Positions 1 through 9,900 are shown, counted from the stretch's first letter. The stretch: DNA of 40,176 nucleotides from Methanobacteriota archaeon (GCA_013154005.1 JAADDK010000065.1:1-40176), one strand, 5' to 3'. The notes: generated from the letters alone by a model not told the origin. Made by a program: numbers and translations.

Positions 1-121
1 CCAGTTTGCTGTAATCAATCCAGTCTCCCTCATTTTTGATGCGCTCAACTCTTGCCAGTTGCTCTCTCAGAATAGATTCAAAATGCTTCTTTGCATCTTC
101 TATGTAGCTTTCATAATTCAT
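1..121 (-). CDS. 5' part of an unidentified gene, cut by the window edge
   Basis: The reverse strand reads ATG at 121 and stays open to the left edge, giving 40 residues beginning MNYESYIEDAKKHFESIL. A GGTGG Shine-Dalgarno-like site sits just before the ATG. The gene starts 9 nt after the stop of the upstream membrane-protein gene, so the two are probably co-transcribed. The visible part is a charged, helical N-terminus ending in WIDYSKL. This faintly recalls the N-terminal extension of some isocitrate/isopropylmalate dehydrogenase family proteins, but too little is visible to name a function. It is absent from the ORF track because it is truncated. Confidence 0.6.
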   Translation of the reverse strand, partial: MNYESYIEDAKKHFESILREQLARVERIKNEGDWIDYSKL

Positions 122-130
122 ACAACCACC

Positions 131-1180
131 TTAATGGAATAACTGTTTTCTGTAATTAAACTTACCGCTTTTGTCGAATATCGAGAGTCCGTACCTCTTT
201 TTGTACATATAAACCAGGGCCGCGTAGGTGCCCCAGCCCAGTGGCAGTTCGAGTATGTGCCCCATGGTTGCCAGGACCAAACTGTAGAACACAAGCCAGA
301 GCGAAAGTGCGCCGAGCATGAGCGCGTGAACATCTTTATCTTTCATATTTACCTGAACCATGTAAAATGCGATGGCCACCGGAATGCCCAGAATTATTGG
401 GATGATAAACGGTACCTTTGTGTACGGAATGAACACGAACACCGAGAAAATCCATACTGCGTATGCGAGTCCGAGCACGAACGGATTGGTGAGCCTGAAT
501 CTGTGCGAAATTTTGAGTTTTTTGGGATTTATGCGGTTTTGAGCGTTGTTTGCAAATCTGCACCTGAAAACGAGGTGCAAACATGATTTGAGCGGGGGAA
601 GTCGGAGCTTTGTGGAGTACCACAGAAACGCCACGGCAAGTGCGATGGTGAACAGGTATGGGAGTGGTGATGGGCGGTAATGGTCCAAGGCGATATTCAT
701 AAGTATGCCGACTGAGAGGTACAGCGCTATGAGAAATGAAGCGCTTTTTTTCGTGAGCAGAGGCTCGTGTTTCAGGTCGGGAAACAGCAGAATGAAAACC
801 ATGATGGGAACCCAGATGCTCATAAATCCGTGAAATATTGTGAGCCAGACTGCCCAGACAGTATTGACGCCGCCAATTCTGCCGTAAGTGCCCAGCAGGC
901 CGAGGTCGGGCCAGTGCGGGTCGAACCATGACTTGATAAACACGCCCTCTTCCAGCACTCCGTACGCGAACCCGCCGAGCATTATGCCTCCGGGAGTGGG
1001 GTTTTTTCGCACCCATAGCTCGCGAATCAGAAGCACGCCCGAGCCGTAAAATGCCCAGAGCGAGGGAAACGCCAGAGGATTCATTATGCATTCCAGAGGT
1101 GGCGTGGAGCCGGTGAGCACTTCTGCGAATATGGGTGAGAGAAGTGATAATATGATTGCCGCCTTAGTTTCACGCTTCAC
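131..1180 (-). CDS. Polytopic membrane protein of unknown function
   Basis: A 349-residue, strongly hydrophobic protein with roughly eight to nine predicted membrane segments, starting at GTG. It has a conserved-looking block YGVLEEGVFIKSWFDP followed by a glycine/tryptophan-rich loop and LTIFHGFMSIWVP. The intramembrane EE pair is reminiscent of CAAX-type membrane proteases, but no full catalytic motif set is visible, so that is only a thought. A basic loop around residues 195-230 divides the protein into two hydrophobic halves. A TATA-like TTTAAATA lies about 27 nt upstream on the minus strand with no Shine-Dalgarno site, suggesting a leaderless mRNA. The truncated gene at the left edge follows 9 nt downstream. 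Confidence 0.75.
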   Translation of the reverse strand: MKRETKAAIILSLLSPIFAEVLTGSTPPLECIMNPLAFPSLWAFYGSGVLLIRELWVRKNPTPGGIMLGGFAYGVLEEGVFIKSWFDPHWPDLGLLGTYGRIGGVNTVWAVWLTIFHGFMSIWVPIMVFILLFPDLKHEPLLTKKSASFLIALYLSVGILMNIALDHYRPSPLPYLFTIALAVAFLWYSTKLRLPPLKSCLHLVFRCRFANNAQNRINPKKLKISHRFRLTNPFVLGLAYAVWIFSVFVFIPYTKVPFIIPIILGIPVAIAFYMVQVNMKDKDVHALMLGALSLWLVFYSLVLATMGHILELPLGWGTYAALVYMYKKRYGLSIFDKSGKFNYRKQLFH

Positions 1181-1235
1181 AGATAGAGATTAATTTTATA
1201 ATATTTAAATTCCGTGGGAAGAAATTTACCAGATT

Positions 1236-1457
1236 ATGCACGAAAATACACACCTGTTAATGTTCAGAATCCGTGTTTTGCTGCGCGTAAATATGGTGCG
1301 ATGCCTTGAATTTTTATCATTGGTGTATTTGTTTTCCATGGCGTGCTATATCATGACGCATTTGCATGGTGCTGATAATCTGCTCTATTTCCCTATTGCG
1401 CTCTCTCCGTTGATACTTATCCAAAATGAAAATTTCAAAAGAGTAAAACATTTATAA
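1236..1457 (+). CDS. Possible small membrane protein (73 aa)
   Basis: The ORF encodes 73 residues with one or two hydrophobic stretches (around [17 protein letters not shown] and [14 protein letters not shown]) and a basic tail. A TATA-like TTTAAATT lies about 28 nt before the ATG and may be shared with the divergent gene, so leaderless expression is possible. Against it, the ORF is short, no relative is recognised, and its 3' end runs through the TATA box of mutS. It may be real or a chance ORF. Confidence 0.35.
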   Translation: MHENTHLLMFRIRVLLRVNMVRCLEFLSLVYLFSMACYIMTHLHGADNLLYFPIALSPLILIQNENFKRVKHL

Positions 1458-1458
1458 C
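1451..1458 (+). promoter_or_regulatory. TATA box of mutS
   Basis: TTTATAAC is centred about 26 nt before ATG 1480. It predicts transcription starting at the ATG and favours that codon over the GTG at 1459 given in the ORF track. Confidence 0.6.
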
Positions 1459-1479
1459 GTGCACTCTTTATTCGTAGAG

Positions 1480-3954
1480 ATGACCCCGCTGATGCAGCAG
1501 TACTTCTCACTGAAATCGCAGTACAAGAACGCAATACTTTTTTTCAGAGTGGGGGATTTCTACGAGACCTTTGGCGACGATGCCAAGCTCGTCTCGAAGG
1601 AACTGAATATCGTGCTCACGCGCCGCAGCAAGGACGAGCCCATACCCATGGCGGGCATACCGCATCACGCCCTTGACGCATATCTATCGCGACTGATAAA
1701 AAAAGGTTATAGTGTGGCAATATGCGAGCAGCTTGAAGACCCGAAAAAAGCAAAAGGACTTGTTAAAAGAGACGTGGTGCGCATAGTCACGCCGGGCACT
1801 TTGATTGAAGATACCATGCTGGGCGAGGGCAACAACTTTCTGATGGCCATCTACGGAAAAGGCAAGCGATTCGGATTTGCGGCTCTCGACATCTCCACCG
1901 GCGAGTTCTTTGCAGGAGAGGTGGACAGAAACGGTGTGGAGGCGGAGATTCTGAGACTCTCACCCGCAGAGATTCTGGTGAACAATTCCTCCGGTATAAC
2001 GGTAGATGAGTGCAAGATAATGCCCGATGAATATTTTTCCGAGGAGGTGCTGAAAGAGCACTTTCATGTGCCCGAGCTGAGCGGATTTGGATTGTCGCAG
2101 CTTGCCCTCAAGGCGGCGGGCTGTGCACTGCGCTATGCGAAAGAAAACACCCGGAGCGAGCTGCGCAATGTGGATTCTCTTTTAGGCTATTTCAGCGAGA
2201 AGCATATGATTCTGGACTCAAGCACGCTTCGCAATCTGGAGATTTTCAAGAGCTTTGTGGGTGAGGAGCGCTTCACTCTTTACGGTGCATTGAATCGCAC
2301 CCGCACGCCCATGGGCGCCCGGCTCCTGCGCCGCTGGCTCGAAAAACCGCTTATTGATGTTAAACAAATAAAGATGCGTCTGGATTCGGTGGAAGAGCTC
2401 ACCAGAGAGCGAGGAATAGCAGAGAAAATAGACGAATCGCTTAAAAACATAAAGGATATCGAGCGGGTGGAATCGCGAATCTCGCTGGGCAAAGCGTCGC
2501 CCAGAGACCTGGTTGTGCTTCGAGAATCTCTGCGTCATGCTTCTAATCTGAGATTCGAATTTTCTGCATCGCTGCTGCGCACGCTTCGAGTGGACGAGAA
2601 CGTGGAGGAGATTGTGGAGCTTTTAGACCGAAGCATTGCGGGCGATTATCCGGTGGGCAGCGGTGCGATAAAAGAGGGCTACTCCGCAGAGTTAGATGAG
2701 CATCGACTGATTATAAGAGACGCCAAAAAGCTGATTGCAAAGATGGAAGCGGAAGAGCGAAAAAAGACGGGCATAAAAAGCCTTAAAATCGGATACAATG
2801 ACGTGATGGGTTATTACATAGACGTCAGCAAGGCGAATCTCAAATACGTGCCATCGCATTATAAGCGGAAGCAGACTCTGAAGAACTCTGAGAGGTTCAT
2901 CACCGACGAGTTGAAGGAGTTAGAGTACCGCATACTCACTGCCAGAGAGAGGGTGGAGGAAATTGAGCACAGGATATACGATGAGCTGATTCAAAAGCTT
3001 GCTGCATATGCGCCCATGCTTCGCGAAGTTGCCCGAAAAATTGCCACGATGGACGTGCTCCTCAATTTTGCCAGCATCGCGCTTGAACGGGATTATGTTC
3101 GTCCCGTAGTGGACGAAAGTATGGACCTGGAGATACGTGACGGGCGCCATCCGGTTGTGGAACAGTACGTTGATTTTGTGCCCAACGATACGCATCTTAA
3201 CCGTCAGGCGCGTTTTATAATTCTCACCGGGCCTAATATGGCCGGCAAGAGCACGTACATGAGGCAGGTGGCGCTCATCGCGATAATGGCTCAGATTGGC
3301 TCGTTTGTGCCCGCATCTTACGCGAAGATTGGCATGATAGACCGTGTGTATACCCGGGTAGGTGCGAGCGATGACATAACTCGCGGGCGCTCCACGTTCA
3401 TGGTTGAGATGCTGGAGGTGGCGAATATTCTCAACACTGCCACCGAGCGTTCGTTTGTGATTCTTGATGAGATAGGAAGAGGAACGAGCACGTATGACGG
3501 CATGGCAATAGCCTGGAGCGTGACCGAGCACATACACAACGTTATAAAATGTCGCACGATATTTGCCACACATTACCATCATCTTATAGACCTGGAGAAT
3601 GTTTTAGAGCACATTCGCAATTATCATATAGCCGTAAAGGAAACTCCGGACGGGCTGGTGTTCGTCCGTAAGGTGGTGCCCGGAGGAATGAGTAAAAGTT
3701 ATGGCATAGAAGTTGCTCGTCTGGCGGGGGTGCCCGGCAAGGTGGTTGAGCGTGCTAGAGAGATTCTGAACTTGATCGAGAAGGAAAACGCCATAGAGGT
3801 GCGCCGTAGCAGGCAGGTGATTCAGGCCACACTATTCCCTGTGGAAGATGATGAGCTTGTGGAAGAGATTCGCAGGCTGGACATAATGAATATGACGCCT
3901 CTCGAAGCGTTGAACAAGCTGCACGAACTGAAAAAGAAAGTTGATGAGCGGTGA
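1480..3954 (+). CDS. mutS: DNA mismatch repair ATPase MutS (MutS1 type)
   Basis: An 824-residue bacterial-type MutS that would recognise mismatches and small loops and recruit MutL. The N-terminus has the mismatch-binding signature VGDFYETF near residue 30. The connector, lever and clamp regions follow, then the ATPase domain with Walker [12 protein letters not shown] near residue 585, Walker [13 protein letters not shown] and the FATHYHHL block. Length is normal for MutS1 and too complete for MutS2. The ATG at 1480 is preferred because a TATA box lies 26 nt upstream and [12 protein letters not shown] aligns with the usual family start. A MutL gene lies about 18 kb downstream. Most archaea lack this pair, so acquisition from bacteria is likely as a family-level inference. 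Confidence 0.96.
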   Translation: MTPLMQQYFSLKSQYKNAILFFRVGDFYETFGDDAKLVSKELNIVLTRRSKDEPIPMAGIPHHALDAYLSRLIKKGYSVAICEQLEDPKKAKGLVKRDVVRIVTPGTLIEDTMLGEGNNFLMAIYGKGKRFGFAALDISTGEFFAGEVDRNGVEAEILRLSPAEILVNNSSGITVDECKIMPDEYFSEEVLKEHFHVPELSGFGLSQLALKAAGCALRYAKENTRSELRNVDSLLGYFSEKHMILDSSTLRNLEIFKSFVGEERFTLYGALNRTRTPMGARLLRRWLEKPLIDVKQIKMRLDSVEELTRERGIAEKIDESLKNIKDIERVESRISLGKASPRDLVVLRESLRHASNLRFEFSASLLRTLRVDENVEEIVELLDRSIAGDYPVGSGAIKEGYSAELDEHRLIIRDAKKLIAKMEAEERKKTGIKSLKIGYNDVMGYYIDVSKANLKYVPSHYKRKQTLKNSERFITDELKELEYRILTARERVEEIEHRIYDELIQKLAAYAPMLREVARKIATMDVLLNFASIALERDYVRPVVDESMDLEIRDGRHPVVEQYVDFVPNDTHLNRQARFIILTGPNMAGKSTYMRQVALIAIMAQIGSFVPASYAKIGMIDRVYTRVGASDDITRGRSTFMVEMLEVANILNTATERSFVILDEIGRGTSTYDGMAIAWSVTEHIHNVIKCRTIFATHYHHLIDLENVLEHIRNYHIAVKETPDGLVFVRKVVPGGMSKSYGIEVARLAGVPGKVVERAREILNLIEKENAIEVRRSRQVIQATLFPVEDDELVEEIRRLDIMNMTPLEALNKLHELKKKVDER

Positions 3955-3958
3955 AATA

Positions 3959-3966
3959 TTATATAC
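3959..3966 (+). promoter_or_regulatory. TATA box of the PrsW-family gene
   Basis: TTATATAC is centred about 25 nt before ATG 3987, with no Shine-Dalgarno site between them. This implies a leaderless transcript starting just after the mutS stop. Confidence 0.5.
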
Positions 3967-3986
3967 TTCCATGTTAATTCTTTGTT

Positions 3987-4745
3987 ATGGATATGCTACT
4001 CTTGATTGCGGTTATAGTTGTGGCATTCACGCCCTCGCTTATTTACATGATTATCGTGCGCAATACTGAGCGTTATAGGCGCGAGCCGTGGCGCGCCGTG
4101 CTTCGCTCATTCTTCTGGGGCGCATCCGGCGGAGTGATTATTGCGGCCATTCTGGAAATAATACTTGTGCATTTCTACACGCAGTCTTTTGAGTTTCTGC
4201 GCGGTTATGAGTTTATTGCCGAGCATAAAGAGAGCATCGATGCCATAATACTTGCAGCTGTGATTGCACCGTTCGTGGAAGAGGCCACAAAGGCGTATGG
4301 TGTTATCACATCAAAACGTTATATAGATGAGGTTGAAGATGGACTGGTTTACGGTGCGTCCTCCGGATTTGGATTTGCAGCCACTGAGAACCTTCTTTAT
4401 GAGGTCTCTGCTTTGCTCACCGGGGGTATAGCATCGTGGATTGCAGTATCCGCCATACGCTCGCTTGCCTCTGCGCTGCTCCATGGCAGTGCCACCTCCA
4501 TGACCGGGCTTGGATACTCTTCAAAGCGCATTGCAGGGCGGGGAAGCATGCTCCACGGCTACGGCATCGCGGTGGCCATGCACTCATCGTTCAATATAAT
4601 CGCGTCCATACCCATACTTTTTGCCGCGCAGGGTAATCCCATTGTGTATCTTGTTCCCCTGGTGTTAGCTTTGCTTTATGGAACCATAGCGTTTCATCAT
4701 CTTCGCAACAAAATCAGATACTTTGATAGGCGCTCTCGGCCGTGA
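3987..4745 (+). CDS. PrsW-family intramembrane protease
   Basis: A 252-residue membrane protein with about seven hydrophobic segments. The family motif FVEEATKAYG (EExxK) is near residue 95, followed by EDGLVYGASSGFGFAATENLL, and a conserved histidine block AVAMHSSFNI occurs near residue 195. These match the PrsW group of glutamic-type membrane peptidases, known in bacteria for site-1 cleavage of an anti-sigma factor. The substrate in an archaeon is unknown. The gene starts 32 nt after mutS with its own TATA box. Its last 32 nt overlap the 3' end of the convergent pcc1-like gene. Confidence 0.85.
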   Translation: MDMLLLIAVIVVAFTPSLIYMIIVRNTERYRREPWRAVLRSFFWGASGGVIIAAILEIILVHFYTQSFEFLRGYEFIAEHKESIDAIILAAVIAPFVEEATKAYGVITSKRYIDEVEDGLVYGASSGFGFAATENLLYEVSALLTGGIASWIAVSAIRSLASALLHGSATSMTGLGYSSKRIAGRGSMLHGYGIAVAMHSSFNIIASIPILFAAQGNPIVYLVPLVLALLYGTIAFHHLRNKIRYFDRRSRP

Positions 4746-4974
4746 GCACGCAGGCTAAAAAATCGTCAATGGTGTGCCGTAGCGATGAGGGCTTATCGCT
4801 TTCCACCCTGCACTCAATTTTTTTCCCTTTTAGAGTGCAATGAATATACTGGTAATTATCCACGCTGACACTTTTGAATATGCTCTCTGCCATCTTCTCA
4901 TCTTCGAACTCGAGGCACAGAGTGGCGCTTATCCTGTGTACAGCTCTCTTCCCATTTTTCGTGAGTACGTCCAT
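4714..4974 (-). CDS. KEOPS complex subunit Pcc1-like protein
   Basis: An 86-residue protein with the Pcc1/CTAG small alpha-beta pattern: a strand with LEFEDEKMAESIFKSV, a central beta region, then SSLRHTIDDFLACVLTAES. Pcc1 is the dimerising subunit of KEOPS, which with Kae1 makes t6A37 on ANN-decoding tRNAs. The assignment rests on this pattern and length, not on an alignment. The only usable start is ATG 4974, which makes the ORF overlap the upstream HD-nuclease gene by 46 nt. Its 3' end also overlaps prsW by 32 nt, so the gene is squeezed from both sides. Confidence 0.65.
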   Translation of the reverse strand: MDVLTKNGKRAVHRISATLCLEFEDEKMAESIFKSVSVDNYQYIHCTLKGKKIECRVESDKPSSLRHTIDDFLACVLTAESAYQSI

Positions 4975-5864
4975 TCTTCATCAACCCCGTCCGAAAACTC
5001 GCTCATAGTCAGGTCCAGCATGTCTGCATAGAACAGGATATACGCTTCTTTCGTGCGTATACGCTGAGGCACGTTATCCACTATGGGTGAATGATGCGCG
5101 ATTATGGCATGCAGCAGCATGTTTTTCAGCTCCTCCGGAAAATCCACAATCTCACGTATGCGTTCCTCAACCATGTTATACGATAGCACCGTGTGCCCCA
5201 GCAGCTTGCCCCGGGCACCGATTCTTATGCTCGTGTCCACATCGTAGCTGGCAAGCCTGCCAACGTCGTGAAGCAGTGCGGCAGTGAGCAGCAACTCTTT
5301 ATTGAGCTGGTAAATTTCACCCAGTGCCATGCACGCTTTTGCCACGTTTAGCGTGTGTCGTGCCAGCCCGCCCAGCACCGCGTACTTTCCCGTGGTGCCC
5401 GCCGGTGCGTCTTTAAAGCTCTCCACAAAATTTTGTGATGAAAAGAACAGCTCCAGAAGCTTGGCCAGATGCGGTTCTTTCACCTGTTCTATGAGTTTCA
5501 TTATCTCGCCCATAATGTGCTCAATTTCCTCGTCCTCTTCCAGAAACCGGGTCAGGTCGTAATGCTCCACCTTTTTTATGAATCCCCGGTCCGGATTGAC
5601 GTTTATGGATAGCGCATAACCATCGTGCCTGCACTCGCCGTCTATCTCTATCACATCGCCTTCCTGAATCTCTGAGTAAAGTTTCTCGGTGAGCCGGTCG
5701 TCATCACCCCAGTACTTCACCATAATGCTGCCGGTCCTGTCTCCCGCTTCCAGAATGAAGAATTTACCAAACTTGTTTCTGTAATCGCGCAGCCCCAGCT
5801 TTTTCTTCACGGCTAAGATTATGTTGACCGTATCACCATCTTCCAGCTCGGATACAAATTTCAT
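4929..5864 (-). CDS. OB-fold/HD-domain 3'-5' exoribonuclease, YhaM-like
   Basis: A 311-residue protein with two domains. Residues about 1-105 look like an OB-fold nucleic-acid binding domain (NKFGKFFILEAGDRTGSIMV, then EGDVIEIDGEC). Residues about 160-290 form an HD phosphohydrolase domain with LARHTLNVAKAC, LLTAALLHDVGRL and HAIIAHHSP, the expected metal-binding histidines and aspartates. This order matches YhaM/CBF1-type exonucleases that trim RNA or ssDNA 3' ends. A TATA element (ATTTTATG) is centred 26 nt before the ATG, so it is probably leaderless and separately transcribed from dph6, 32 nt upstream. The pcc1-like ORF overlaps its 3' end. Confidence 0.85.
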   Translation of the reverse strand: MKFVSELEDGDTVNIILAVKKKLGLRDYRNKFGKFFILEAGDRTGSIMVKYWGDDDRLTEKLYSEIQEGDVIEIDGECRHDGYALSINVNPDRGFIKKVEHYDLTRFLEEDEEIEHIMGEIMKLIEQVKEPHLAKLLELFFSSQNFVESFKDAPAGTTGKYAVLGGLARHTLNVAKACMALGEIYQLNKELLLTAALLHDVGRLASYDVDTSIRIGARGKLLGHTVLSYNMVEERIREIVDFPEELKNMLLHAIIAHHSPIVDNVPQRIRTKEAYILFYADMLDLTMSEFSDGVDEEWTYSRKMGRELYTG

Positions 5865-5886
5865 GAGTATTATGTATGAATTGCCA

Positions 5887-5894
5887 CATAAAAT
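5887..5894 (-). promoter_or_regulatory. TATA box of the OB-HD nuclease gene
   Basis: The reverse strand reads ATTTTATG, centred about 26 nt from the ATG at 5864. It overlaps the stop region of dph6. Confidence 0.5.
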
Positions 5895-5896
5895 AT

Positions 5897-6559
5897 TTAC
5901 CGTTTTGGAACGAGATGCATGTTCTCAATTTCCAGCTCTCCGCGCACTCCGTCCCAGTTTCTTCTGCGAATCTCCACTTCTATGCGACTTTTGAAATGTG
6001 GAGCGTCCACCACAAACGTTTCGTATTCTCCGCCCTCACCCGCAAGATTAATCTGATACTTTTCTTCCACTTTTTTCAATTTTTTCAGCGTTTCCTCGCT
6101 TATTATCTCGCCAAGATACGAAGCGTCGAGACCGTACGCGTAGACACCGATAATCATAATTTTCAGGCCCGCAGCGAGCATGTCTCGAAGAAGTAGCTCC
6201 TGGCTCTTGCCCCAGAGCGGAGCGAAGGATAGGACTCCGAGCTCAGTGCAAACCTCTTCAATCTTCGTTTTCTGAAAATTGGAAGCGATGGCACCGCTTA
6301 TCACCGCGTCCACGTCGTACTGTGATAGAACGTTTTTCAGTGCGTCCACAGAATCGTCAATGCGGTGCACGTCTCGCTCTATCCCCATCGCCCGCGCCTG
6401 CAGCTCGGTGCGGTCAATCATTGGAATGTGATACATAAACGAATCCTTCACGGACGGATAGATGGTTACAAGCTTTTCAATCTCATATCCCTGCTGCATG
6501 GCCAGATATATGGCGTAGGTGGAGTCCTTGCCTCCTGAGAATAAAGCAATGGATTTCAT
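5897..6559 (-). CDS. dph6: Diphthine--ammonia ligase (Dph6)
   Basis: A 220-residue ATP-dependent amidase of the adenine nucleotide alpha hydrolase fold. It performs the last step of diphthamide synthesis, amidating diphthine on EF-2. The PP-loop motif LFSGGKDSTYA is at the N-terminus. SGAIASNFQKTKIEEVC and AGEGGEYETFVVDAP are family signatures. Length matches the single-domain archaeal MJ0570-like form. The start at 6559 is supported by a minus-strand TATA ATTTTATT centred 26 nt upstream (leaderless). It is divergent from the rps12-rps7-EF-2 operon, which encodes its substrate. Confidence 0.92.
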   Translation of the reverse strand: MKSIALFSGGKDSTYAIYLAMQQGYEIEKLVTIYPSVKDSFMYHIPMIDRTELQARAMGIERDVHRIDDSVDALKNVLSQYDVDAVISGAIASNFQKTKIEEVCTELGVLSFAPLWGKSQELLLRDMLAAGLKIMIIGVYAYGLDASYLGEIISEETLKKLKKVEEKYQINLAGEGGEYETFVVDAPHFKSRIEVEIRRRNWDGVRGELEIENMHLVPKR

Positions 6560-6581
6560 TCCCTCAGTAATACGTTTTGGT

Positions 6582-6589
6582 AATAAAAT
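6582..6589 (-). promoter_or_regulatory. TATA box of dph6
   Basis: ATTTTATT on the minus strand is centred 26 nt before the dph6 ATG. It abuts the plus-strand TATA box of rps12, separated by one base. Confidence 0.55.
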
Positions 6590-6590
6590 T

Positions 6591-6598
6591 TTTATATG
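6591..6598 (+). promoter_or_regulatory. TATA box of the rps12-rps7-EF-2 operon
   Basis: TTTATATG predicts a transcription start near 6621. That gives a leader of about 14 nt carrying the AAGGTGAT Shine-Dalgarno site of rps12. Confidence 0.6.
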
Positions 6599-6634
6599 CT
6601 ACCATATTTAGGTGCTTCAAATAAGGTGATTGAG

Positions 6635-7063
6635 ATGTCCAATGGTCTTTATACTGCAAGAAAACTCCGTGAGGATCGTAAGGAGTTGAGGTGGAGCGAT
6701 AAGTATTACAAGCGAAGAGTGCTCAGGCTCAAAGAGAAAAGCGACCCGCTGGAGGGTGCGCCACAGGCACGGGGCATAGTGATTGAGAAGGTGGGAATTG
6801 AGGCAAAACAGCCCAACTCCGCCATACGCAAGTGCGTGAAGGTGCAGCTCATAAAAAATGGTAGAGTTGTTACTGCATTTGCCCCCGGCAACGGCGCGAT
6901 TAATTTTATCGATGAGCATGATGAAGTTGTGATAGAAGGCATAGGTGGAAGATTGGGCCGTTCGAAGGGCGATATCCCCGGAGTGAGATATAAAGTGATA
7001 AAGGTAAACGGCATCTCGCTAATAGAAATGGTTCGTGGAAGGAAGGAGAAGCCGGTGAGGTGA
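6635..7063 (+). CDS. rps12: Small ribosomal subunit protein uS12
   Basis: A 142-residue protein of the decoding centre. Family sequence is unmistakable: [19 protein letters not shown] and [20 protein letters not shown], ending with [12 protein letters not shown]. The ORF track starts at 6596, but ATG 6635 is chosen because AAGGTGAT lies just upstream, the TATA box is at 6591, and [16 protein letters not shown] matches the archaeal N-terminus. It is the first gene of an operon with rps7 and EF-2, with a 5-nt gap to the rps7 ATG. Confidence 0.97.
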   Translation: MSNGLYTARKLREDRKELRWSDKYYKRRVLRLKEKSDPLEGAPQARGIVIEKVGIEAKQPNSAIRKCVKVQLIKNGRVVTAFAPGNGAINFIDEHDEVVIEGIGGRLGRSKGDIPGVRYKVIKVNGISLIEMVRGRKEKPVR

Positions 7064-7068
7064 GCAAT

Positions 7069-7635
7069 ATGGCGGAATTTCTTATATTTGGCAAATACAG
7101 CACTGATGATGTGGTTGTCAACGACCCCGGACTGGTCAAGTACATCAATCTTGAGCCGCGTCTGGTGCTGCATACTCACGGCAAGCAGGTCAAGAAGCAT
7201 ATGGGCAAGGCAAACGTGAATATTGTGGAGCGGCTGATTAACAATCTTATGCGCACCGAAAAGTACACTGGAAAGAAGATGAGCGCTTATAAGGTTGTGA
7301 AAGAAGCGTTTGAGATAATCGAGAAGAAGACGAAGCAGAACCCCATGCAGGTTCTGGTGAATGCCATAGTGAACTCTGCGCCGAGAGAGGAGGTTACGCG
7401 CCTGAAGATGGCCGGCATAGCCGTGCCCAAGGCGGTGGATGTTGCACCTTCGCGCAGGGTGGATATTGCGCTTCGCAACATAGCGGTGGGTGCTGTGAAC
7501 AGCACGTTCCGCAACACCAAATCTGCGGCGGAGTGTCTGGCTGACGAGCTTATCAAAGCTTCAAGAAACGATGTATCCAGCTACGCAGTGTCCAAGAAAG
7601 AAGAAGTGGAGCGCGTGGCTGCCTCGGCAAGATAA
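7069..7635 (+). CDS. rps7: Small ribosomal subunit protein uS7
   Basis: A 188-residue archaeal uS7, which organises the 3' head domain of 16S rRNA and contacts the E site. Recognised by [31 protein letters not shown] and [12 protein letters not shown]. The track opens at GTG 7060, but that GTG lies inside the AGGTGAG Shine-Dalgarno site, so ATG 7069 is the likely start ([12 protein letters not shown]). It sits between rps12 and EF-2 in the usual str order, with 11 nt to the next gene. Confidence 0.96.
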   Translation: MAEFLIFGKYSTDDVVVNDPGLVKYINLEPRLVLHTHGKQVKKHMGKANVNIVERLINNLMRTEKYTGKKMSAYKVVKEAFEIIEKKTKQNPMQVLVNAIVNSAPREEVTRLKMAGIAVPKAVDVAPSRRVDIALRNIAVGAVNSTFRNTKSAAECLADELIKASRNDVSSYAVSKKEEVERVAASAR

Positions 7636-7646
7636 AGGTGATATAG

Positions 7647-9851
7647 ATGGGAAGGAAAGAGGACAATATTAAGAAGGCAATGCAAATAATGAGAAATGTT
7701 GAGTATATCAGAAACATAGGCACTGTGGCTCACATCGACCATGGTAAGACCACGCTCAGCGATAACCTTATTGCTGGTGCGGGAATGATGAGCGAGGAGC
7801 TGGCGGGCAAGCAGCTCGTGCTGGATTTTGATGAGCAGGAGCAGGCCCGCGGAATTACAATCAATACCGCATCTGCGAGCATGGTGCACGAGTACGAAGG
7901 AAAAGAGTATCTGATCAATCTTCTGGATACTCCCGGCCACGTGGATTTTGGCGGTGATGTGACTCGAGCAATGCGTGCCGTCGATGGTGTTATTCTTGTG
8001 GTATGCGCTGTGGAGGGCATAATGCCGCAGACCGAGACGGTGCTGCGTCAGGCCCTCCGTGAGCGAGTGCGGCCGGTGCTGTTTATTAATAAAGTGGACC
8101 GACTAATCAACGAGCTGAAACTGGATGGCAACCAGATGATGGCTCGTTTTGAGAAGATTATCAAAGAAGTCAACAAGCTCATAAGAAGATATGCAGAAGA
8201 GGAATATCGCGATAAGTGGATGGTAAGGGTGGAAGATGGCAGCGTTGCCTTCGGAAGCGCGTATCACAACTGGGCGATAAGTGTGCCGTTTATGAAGCGC
8301 ACGGGCATATCTTTCAAGGACGTTTACGAGTATCTGGCAAATGAGAACCAGAAGGAGCTGGCCAAGAAAGCTCCTCTGCATCAGATTGTGCTGGATATGG
8401 TGGTTAAGCACCTGCCCAATCCGAAAGAGGCGCAGAGATACAGAATTCCCAAGATATGGAAGGGAGATCTTGAGAGCCCGATAGGTAAGGCCATGCTCAA
8501 CTGCGACCCTAAGGGGCCTGTGGCCATGATGGTGACCAAGATAGTTATGGATCCGCATGCTGGCGAGGTCGCTGTGGGCCGTCTGTTCAGTGGTACACTG
8601 CGCAAGGGCAGTGAGCTTTACATCTCCGGTATGGGTAATCGTAAGTACAGAATACAGCAACTCTCAATGATGGTGGGTCCAGATCGTATTCAGGTAGATG
8701 AGCTCGATGCCGGAAATATCCCTGCCATAATCGGGCTCAGAGATGCGATAGCCGGTTCAACGGTGGCTTCCGAGCCGGATATTGAGCCGTTCGAGCCTAT
8801 GCGCCATTACAGCGAGCCCGTGGTTACAGTGGCCATCGAGGCCAAGCACACCAAGGACCTGCCAAGGTTGATAGATGTGCTTCGCTCAATATCCAAGGCT
8901 GATCCGAGCCTGAGAGTGGAAATCAATCAGGAGACCGGTGAGCATCTTCTCAGCGGTATGGGTGAGCTGCATCTGGAAGTCACGATTTATCGTATTGTTA
9001 ATGAATACAAGGTGGAAGTTACCACATCACCCCCGATAGTGGTGTATCGTGAGACGGTGGACCACAAGGGAGGACCATTTGAAGGAAAATCTCCAAATAA
9101 GCATAATAAGTTCTATATGGTTGTAGAGCCTCTGGAGCCCGGTGTTATTGATGCCATCGTTCGCGGCGATATACAGGAGATGGACAGAATAAAGAATCGC
9201 AAAGAAGTGGCTAAGGCGCTGGAAGATGCGGGCTTGCCCAGAGATGAGGCGAAGAAGGTTGAGGCAATTCGTGGTCCCAATCTGTTCTTAGATATGACCT
9301 GGGGTGTTCAGTATCTCAATGAAACAATGGAGCTTGCCAAGCAGGCGTTCTTCGAAGCGGTTGAGCGCGGCCCCCTTGCGAATGAGAAGCTGTTTGGGGT
9401 GAAGGTTAAACTGGTGGATGCAAAGCTGCACGAAGATAGCATACATCGCGGTCCCGCGCAGGTCATTCCTGCGGTGCGTAATGGTATTTACGGAGCCATG
9501 TGCAGGGGCGGACGCGTTCTTTTAGAACCAATGCAGAAGGTGTATGTGAACGTGCCCACCGAGCTTGTGGGTGCGGTGACTCGCGAACTGCAGCAGAGGC
9601 GCGGAGTGATAGTGGATATGGAGCAGGAAGATTATCAGACCATAATCCATGCAAAGGCGCCCGTGGCGGAGATGTTTGGCTTCGCTTCGGCGATAAGAAG
9701 CGCCACCGGTGGCCGCGTGCTGTGGAGCACGGAAAACTCCGGATACGAGCGCGTGCCGAGGGACCTGCAGCCGCAGATAGTGCGCCAGATTCGCGAGCGC
9801 AAGGGCCTGAAACCGGAGCCCTACGACGAGGATTATTACGCAAATCTATAA
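7647..9851 (+). CDS. fusA: Translation elongation factor EF-2
   Basis: A 734-residue GTPase that drives ribosomal translocation. G1 is [10 protein letters not shown]3 is DTPGHVDF and G4 is NKVDR. Domains III-V follow at normal archaeal length. The domain IV tip reads [16 protein letters not shown], in which His600 is the expected diphthamide site. This fits with dph6 lying divergently upstream. AAGGTGATATAG precedes the ATG. A T-rich stretch follows the stop, and EF-1A beyond it has its own promoter. Confidence 0.97.
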   Translation: MGRKEDNIKKAMQIMRNVEYIRNIGTVAHIDHGKTTLSDNLIAGAGMMSEELAGKQLVLDFDEQEQARGITINTASASMVHEYEGKEYLINLLDTPGHVDFGGDVTRAMRAVDGVILVVCAVEGIMPQTETVLRQALRERVRPVLFINKVDRLINELKLDGNQMMARFEKIIKEVNKLIRRYAEEEYRDKWMVRVEDGSVAFGSAYHNWAISVPFMKRTGISFKDVYEYLANENQKELAKKAPLHQIVLDMVVKHLPNPKEAQRYRIPKIWKGDLESPIGKAMLNCDPKGPVAMMVTKIVMDPHAGEVAVGRLFSGTLRKGSELYISGMGNRKYRIQQLSMMVGPDRIQVDELDAGNIPAIIGLRDAIAGSTVASEPDIEPFEPMRHYSEPVVTVAIEAKHTKDLPRLIDVLRSISKADPSLRVEINQETGEHLLSGMGELHLEVTIYRIVNEYKVEVTTSPPIVVYRETVDHKGGPFEGKSPNKHNKFYMVVEPLEPGVIDAIVRGDIQEMDRIKNRKEVAKALEDAGLPRDEAKKVEAIRGPNLFLDMTWGVQYLNETMELAKQAFFEAVERGPLANEKLFGVKVKLVDAKLHEDSIHRGPAQVIPAVRNGIYGAMCRGGRVLLEPMQKVYVNVPTELVGAVTRELQQRRGVIVDMEQEDYQTIIHAKAPVAEMFGFASAIRSATGGRVLWSTENSGYERVPRDLQPQIVRQIRERKGLKPEPYDEDYYANL

Positions 9852-9900
9852 TTTTTCCATTTTGTATTTACTTTTACTCTTGATAATTTTTGCATTTTTG
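9850..9900 (+). terminator. T-rich termination region after EF-2
   Basis: Repeated T runs (ATTTTTCC, CATTTTG, ACTTTTAC, AATTTTTGCATTTTTGG) directly follow the stop codon. This is typical of archaeal oligo-T termination; no strong hairpin is evident. Confidence 0.45.

Noticed and set aside
336-1091. 251-aa minus-strand ORF overlapping the membrane protein in another frame
   Set aside because: Arg/His-rich shadow frame; the competing frame is a coherent membrane protein with a promoter.
2920-3582. 220-aa minus-strand ORF inside mutS
   Set aside because: Antisense shadow of the conserved ATPase region; no recognisable motif.
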